From Apostichopus californicus (taxonomy: Eukaryota > Echinodermata > Holothuroidea > Aspidochirotida > Stichopodidae), in contig JAIPMN010002637.1 of assembly GCA_020650975.1 (NCBI GenBank), positions 1,590 to 25,733 on the forward strand: a stretch of DNA of 24,144 nt, in the 5' to 3' direction. Shown here piece by piece: positions 19,311 through 24,144 of this stretch; position 1 is the stretch's first letter, and every line of letters starts with the position of its first letter. Below the pieces are notes generated by a model. The model did no database searches. It was not told where the DNA came from and was given only the letters and a program-made list of their open reading frames with translations. The position numbers were made by a program, and so were the translations under genes.

Positions 19311-20700
19311 AGTATACAGGCCCTGAATTCCAAAATCAACAAACTTCTTAAAAATATTATTCATTGTAAGCCACATATTGTGACTATATCACCTCTTAAT
19401 GCAATCCTCCTTGCGCTACTCTCCACGAACCAATCAAGTGTAAAGATAAAAACGTTATACTCATTGGTATACCATATTAACTTTGGGTGTACTAACAATT
19501 CGACCTACGGTAAACAGCTTCTTGATATGATTGAAGTATTGACCTAAATGACTTTCATCTTATCAACACTGACACTACGACCAGGACAGACACTAGGAAT
19601 GATAGACAAGGACTTAAAGACTACATTATTACCAATAACTCTCTAGCTACTAACTCAATTACTTTCTCACTCAGACCGATTTGTTCGACTAAAGTACTAC
19701 CGCTCGCCTAAGTATAAGAATTGTTTTCGATAACAACCGACAAACTGGACGCCATTGCTACTCTTTCCTGTGCAGTTGGTAAGTTTCCTCAACTGCCGCC
19801 TCAGGAAAGCCAACGATAGGAATTGTCTTTGACAAATCATATTCTTACACTTATCAAAGGCACGAGAAAGCTATAGGAGAGAGTAACTCAGTAAACTGCA
19901 CGAATAGAGACCAAAAGCTTAAGACTAGAATAAATAAAGTTAAGAAATTAATTAATTAAGGCTCATCCATCAGCAGAAACAATTATATTAAAGACAACTT
20001 GTAGCCAGATCGTCGGCGAAAAAGATCACCATATTTTTAAGAAGAAAGTTAACAATCTCACCTTAAGCCCATTAGCCCAATCATAACCCGAGCCTTGTTG
20101 TCACAAAAACCAGCTATATCTCATTAACAGTATACAGATAATCACATCGTTAGCTCGTCTGACCAACTTTGGCCTCCCTTTTAAGTCATTCGCTAACAAC
20201 TTTTGACATCCCTACAGGTCCAAACTACGACACTGGTTTCGTAAAAACTACTTGATGTACTTCAGCCCGGTGTAATTTACTCCCAATTTTAATGACATTA
20301 CTATTCAAGAAAACGAAATTACCGCACCCATTACTCTTAACGACTGAATGGAATCTAGCACTCGCTAAAACACACAAAAACCTCCTCTTTCCTGGTCATG
20401 ACGGAGTTAATATGCTTAAAAAGTTCCCTACTGTACTAGCTTTACCGGAATTGCAATAAAACTTTTCCACCTCCTTGGAAAAGAGGCTACCACTGTTCTT
20501 CTTCCAAAGCCGAATCTCATTCAACATCGTAAGCCGATTAGTCTCCTTCCAGTTCTTGAAAAGGTCTTTAGAAAAGCTCATTCTCGAAAAGACGGCAAAT
20601 TTGTCTCCCTACCAGAATGGTTTCATATCCAAGAAATCCACGTTAAGCCCCATTGTTGGTTTTGATGATAATCGTAGGCTATGCATTCATGAAGGCGTAG
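19311..20700 (+). pseudogene. decayed APE-type LINE (endonuclease then reverse transcriptase)
   Basis: Three family blocks occur in the right order on the plus strand. Near 19311-19395, IQALNSKINKLL...KPHIVTIS resembles the N(I/V)RSLNSKI...P.I..ITE start of an AP-like endonuclease. Near 19562-19695, NDRQGLKDYIITNNS followed by TFSLRPICST resembles the late endonuclease segment. Near 20300-20690 are the RT pieces: an EIxxAI-like stretch, GHDGVNMLKK (family GPDGI), EATTVLLPKP, KPISLLPVLEKVF and, in a shifted frame, LEKLILEKTANLSPYQNGF. Several stops and frameshifts show it is dead. The rest of the RT is missing and the element gives way to a satellite at 20737. A Jockey/CR1-like clade is my guess. 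Confidence 0.7.
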
Positions 20701-20728
20701 CGTGTGTGCGTGCATGTGTTTGTGCGTG
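20701..20728 (+). repeat. GTG-rich simple repeat
   Basis: Alternating G and T/C (GTGTGTGCGTGCATGTG and similar) leads directly into the ~140-bp tandem array. Such purine-pyrimidine alternation can adopt Z-DNA. Confidence 0.6.
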
Positions 20729-20736
20729 ACGCCTCG

Positions 20737-21300
20737 CTTGTAAACACGATATCTCAAGTAGGGAAGCTTAGACCAATCTAATATTTGGTGTATATCAGTA
20801 CCACATTGAGTAGAAGAACCCTATTGTTTTGTGGGGAGGTTAATGGTCATTTGTAGTCAATAGGGGCCAAATAGTGAAAACCTTGTAAACACGATATCTC
20901 AAGGAGGTAAGCTTGGACCAATCTCATATTTCGTGAGTAGGAGAACCACATTTAGGAGCAAAAGCCTATAGTTTTTTTGTGGAGGTCAAATGTCACTTGG
21001 GGTCAAATTGTGTAAACCTTGTAAACACGATATCTCAAAAAGGAAAGCTTGGATCAATCACGTATTTCATGTGAATAAGTACCACATTGAGTTCAAGATC
21101 CCTATTGTTTTTGGTGGAGGTCCAAGTCCATTTGAAGTCACAAGAGGTCAAATGTGAAAACCTTTTAAACATATGATAACTCAAGAAGGGAAGGTTGGAT
21201 GAATCTCATATTTAGTATGTAGTTGGTACATGTTCAGTACAAGATTTTATTGAGGTCAAAGGTCAGTTGGAGTCACCAGACGCCAAATTGTGGAAACAAT
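20737..21300 (+). repeat. four-copy ~140-bp satellite
   Basis: Copies begin at 20737, 20882, 21018 and 21162. The first three start with the same word, CTTGTAAACACGATATCTCA; the fourth is more diverged (CTTTTAAACATATGATAACT). Each continues with GGAAGCTTGGA.CAATC, a TACCACATTGAG-like middle, and a GAGGTCAAA..TCA segment before the next copy. Spacings are 145, 136 and 144 bp. Copy divergence is moderate and uneven, so it is not a recently homogenised array. Confidence 0.9.
21253..21265 (+). promoter_or_regulatory. perfect DR1 nuclear receptor element in satellite copy 4
   Basis: AGGTCA-A-AGGTCA is the exact consensus for RXR heterodimers and HNF4-type receptors. The equivalent places in copies 1-3 carry degraded versions (AGGTTAATGGTCA, AGGTCAAATGTCA and AGGTCCAAGTCCA). 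Binding is an inference from the motif only. Confidence 0.5.
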
Positions 21301-22641
21301 TTGTTTTATAAGCTACCGTATCTCCCATCGACCAGCCTCTCAGATTACATGTGCGTTATGCCTCATAGGAAAAATGCATTGAGGTTTCGATGACTTCAAT
21401 GCACTGGACTTCTGCTTGTTAGTATAACCACAATGGCATGATCAACACAGGTCAGTCTACTGTACATGGCTATTTACACCTCCATCAAAAACAAAAGGGG
21501 TCTTGTACTCAAAAATTCTAAAATTAATCCAGCTAATGAGCTATACTGTTATGGAATTTTAGTATGTTACAGTGCAAGTCTTCATTGGTACTACTTAGGA
21601 ATAAACAGGTTGTTGATTGTTTCCATAACTCGTGGAAGAAATAGACGAAAAAGTTCAACTTAAACAAACAGCTAGCAGTTGCAACGGTACTGTATAAACC
21701 TAGATCTTAGACCAAAATATATTTCAAAATATATATATTTCTTAAGAGATTACCACTTTTTCACAGGCTCTTGATCTTTGTTCAGAACTCACAAGGAATC
21801 ATATGATGCACTGCAGTAGAGCTTAGATCTTAAATTACTACTACATTAAAGACGTCCAAATTCCTTCTAAGATTATTGTTCCTGGCCATCATTAATTGCA
21901 ATACATATTTAAGATTGATGAATATTGAGTCTGCTGTAGCTTGGTAAACAATATTGCTCTTTAAAATTTGTATGAATAACATTATCTTCTACTTGTTCCG
22001 AATTCCTTAACTTTTTTGTTTTTGTTCTAAAATCTGAACAAATTGAAAGTCAATGGAGTGACTCTGCCTCCAGGGAAGATTCTCCTGGATGACACTCATA
22101 AGATATCTGGCTAAATTCCTCCCACTATGAGCAGCGAAAAAAGATTGGATCTTTGGGAGTGTGGGGAAGATGGGGTGGCGGACAGTACAAAAACTATAAC
22201 CACAAAATGACCTCATCAATAAAGAAAACCCTGTATGAATCCTGTAATTTGCATGTTTTTCATCAAAATGTCATTTTAAAATTGGAAACATAATTATAAA
22301 AAAAGAGGGTACCTTTTGAATAGATACCGAATATCTGCCTGGGCCACATGGTTCAAATTCAGCGAATATCTGAAGGAGACTACATAATGATTCTGACAGG
22401 CTTATTTTATGTATGAATAAGGGCTAAAATTTTTACAATTTGACTTGACCATTATACTTAGGAACCATATTACAATATTTGCTATAGAGGACTCATATTC
22501 AACTCCAGTTATTCATGCTTTGATGCAGTGAACAAAATCCAGTTTAACTGTACTGTATAGATCTATTTGTTTCTACTTTTTATGAAAAATTCCACGTTTA
22601 TATATATATTGAAGGTATAGGCTACAGTTACAATTCTTAAC
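21301..22641. other. non-coding, no feature recognised
   Basis: AT-rich sequence with short AT microsatellites (about 21718-21741 and 22599-22610). Open frames up to 70 codons (for example minus strand 22007-22219) have no domain or codon signal that I can recognise. Confidence 0.5.
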
Positions 22642-22729
22642 ATGAGAATATCAAACACACAGTTAACTGTGACTGTGAGACCGGTCCTTAGTTTGGCTGA
22701 GTTCTTATTGCTGCAACTCACCATGAAAT
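22642..22729 (+). repeat. dispersed direct repeat, copy 1
   Basis: Begins ATGAGAATATCAAACACACA and ends CTGCAACTCACCATGAAAT. The same outline recurs at 23089-23163 with GAACTGT, TTAGGCTGA and CTGCAACTCACCGTGAAAT. Copies are about 450 bp apart. Confidence 0.65.
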
Positions 22730-23088
22730 CAAACAGCATACAGCCCAGCTGTGCTTACACTAAGTTACAGTTAGTTTGCACAACCATACACTGTAGCTAC
22801 TAAAAATACCTTCATCTATGACCTTCACACATAGCATAAGGTTAATGTTATGCCTACTAAAAATATTGTAAGACCAGTCTTACTGTAGCCTGTGTAGGCC
22901 CCTATATGTTTAGGCTATAATGGATATAGCATTGTGAAACTCTAGTCTAGGGGCATATTTGAGTCTGAACTGGAAGTACTATTACGTTGTAGGTTTTCAC
23001 CTATACTGAAATTGAAAAGTGATGCTACTCATCAAAGGAACCTAAGTCAGACCTTACAAAGTTAGAAATAAAAGATAACTGCAAATAC

Positions 23089-23163
23089 ATGAGAAAAACA
23101 AACACACAATGAACTGTAAGCCCTTTGTTAGGCTGACGTTAGGACTGCAACTCACCGTGAAAT
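23089..23163 (+). repeat. dispersed direct repeat, copy 2
   Basis: Second copy of the segment at 22642-22729, about a dozen bases shorter and diverged. The ~450-bp offset could mark an older, larger duplication whose remainder has decayed. Confidence 0.65.
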
Positions 23164-23345
23164 TTCGTGTACAACTTAATCGAGTTTTCAGACGTACGAA
23201 CAGTAGTTACCACAGAGATGTAGTGGAAGCTGCTTCCCGCATTTTTTCGTATTTATGCGACTTACAGTTTGTGTTTGAGTCGTACGCCCTCTATTAGAAA
23301 TAAACGTTACCACGGAAACGAGTTTCGGCTGTCTACTCAAATTTG
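23130..23345. promoter_or_regulatory. CpG-richer stretch with X-box-like site, possible promoter
   Basis: By eye, CpG dinucleotides cluster here well above the rest of this AT-rich window. GTTACCACGGAAAC at 23306-23319 matches the RFX X-box outline (GTTRCCATGGYAAC) at 12 of 14 positions, and a related GTTACCAC occurs near 23205. A pyrimidine-rich acceptor-like TTTGTCTTTTTCAG lies just after (23342-23355). A promoter for a gene beyond the window is possible, but I see no coding exon. Confidence 0.3.
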
Positions 23346-23355
23346 TCTTTTTCAG

Positions 23356-24144
23356 AGTAGCTTTAAAGATAACATGCAATTTTTCTGCACCTGCTCATAA
23401 TATCATCTTAAGAAGTCAGTCATAAGGTGATGGTTTGCTTTATTTGTCGAATATTTCTGACGAATTTAGTATAATTCGAACGATTCCAGGGGTTTTGCAT
23501 TCAGTAACTTATGAAAACGCGCAGGCAATCAGCCTAGTCTAACAATAACACTGGCAGTAATACGTAGGATAGTACCAAACCTGGGCTAGGAGCATAGAGC
23601 AGTTCTATATTCTGCTCTAGGGTTATGGCTAGGAGATACATGTAGCCTAGGTTTAGCTAATGCTGGGTTATCCTAGTCGGTGTAGGCCTAATGATTGTTT
23701 TCTTTTAATACCGAAATAGATTTTTGATACAAATGCAGTGTAAATTACAGTTTGAATTAGGCTGCAAAAGCAAAGCAGTGTGCACAAAACATATTTGCTT
23801 TACCTAGGAAAAGTGGTTCAAACTCTGTAAACCACTTGAAAATAGTTATTTTTAAGCTGCATTAAATAGTTTCCCAGCCAGATTTCCATTATCCATAACT
23901 TATATGCATTAAAATTTGTAAGAAATATGCAAGATTAGCATGTATGTTGTAGTTAGTTCGTACTCGTAGTTCTTTCATTGAGTAGCATGGACACTTCGAA
24001 GTTCGGACACCTAAGCCTTAAAACACCCCAAAACCATATCTTCTGGTATAAATCACCTGAAAATATACTTGATATGGTGGGAGAAGTGTGTTATATTACG
24101 ATACACGGCCAAACTTCCTTTCCTGCAAAATGTTTTCATGTTGT
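23356..24144. other. non-coding, no feature recognised
   Basis: Sequence to the end of the window with several TAGGCCTA-like words (about 23577-23690). No exon with a recognisable product and no repeat structure that I can support. Confidence 0.45.

Noticed and set aside
22007..22219. 70-codon minus-strand frame
   Set aside because: I recognise no family and see no splice sites or neighbours that support it.
1..24144. CRISPR array, bacterial operon or prophage
   Set aside because: Spliced genes, eukaryotic retroelements and a MITE show this is animal nuclear DNA; no repeat-spacer array exists.

Overview
The window is animal nuclear DNA: AT-rich, with spliced genes separated by introns and repeat-filled intergenic DNA. 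It is probably a marine invertebrate. An FBXO36 orthologue, many TAGGCCTA-type words, long G homopolymers, a Penelope-like element, a hAT MITE and a C2H2 protein with no close vertebrate match fit an invertebrate deuterostome such as an echinoderm, but the species is an inference only.

Layout. (1) Bases 1-801 are upstream sequence. (2) Bases 802-5850, plus strand: a complete five-exon F-box gene, FBXO36-like (195 aa). Intron 1 carries a degenerate triplicated repeat and a striking 52-nt hairpin. Intron 3 carries a short-period repeat. Intron 4 carries an intact-looking 612-bp hAT-type MITE with 14-bp terminal inverted repeats and an 8-bp target duplication. (3) Bases 5851-10095 are convergent intergenic DNA with two separate tandem segmental duplications (519-bp and 182-bp periods), long G tracts, and the 3' UTR side of the next gene. 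(4) Bases 10096-15750, minus strand: a very long uninterrupted reading frame (1884 codons) for a C2H2 zinc-finger protein. It has six fingers, a central array of 31-residue repeats of two kinds, and a C-terminal half with seven or more SUMO-acceptor-like sites. A 3' splice site lies directly upstream of its ATG. A 13-nt candidate first coding exon at 17664-17676 joins in frame across a 1.9-kb intron, next to a near-perfect TCTCGCGAGA promoter element. (5) Bases 17.7-21.3 kb are a graveyard of plus-strand retroelements: a non-LTR RT tail, the 3' end of a Penelope-like element (zinc knuckle plus GIY-YIG endonuclease, one nonsense codon, one frameshift), a pyrimidine-rich 3' UTR, a hammerhead-ribozyme-like motif at 18862-18900, a decayed APE-type LINE (endonuclease then RT), and a four-copy ~140-bp satellite whose last copy holds a perfect DR1 nuclear-receptor element. 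(6) Bases 21.3-24.1 kb have no gene I can support, but hold a duplicated 80-bp segment and a CpG-richer stretch that could be a promoter.

The two genes point toward each other and have unrelated likely jobs: an SCF ubiquitin-ligase substrate adaptor and a nuclear DNA-binding protein. Nothing suggests joint function. The most interesting items are the hammerhead-like motif linked to the Penelope endonuclease, the two-type repeat array and SUMO-site cluster of the zinc-finger protein, and the intronic hairpin.
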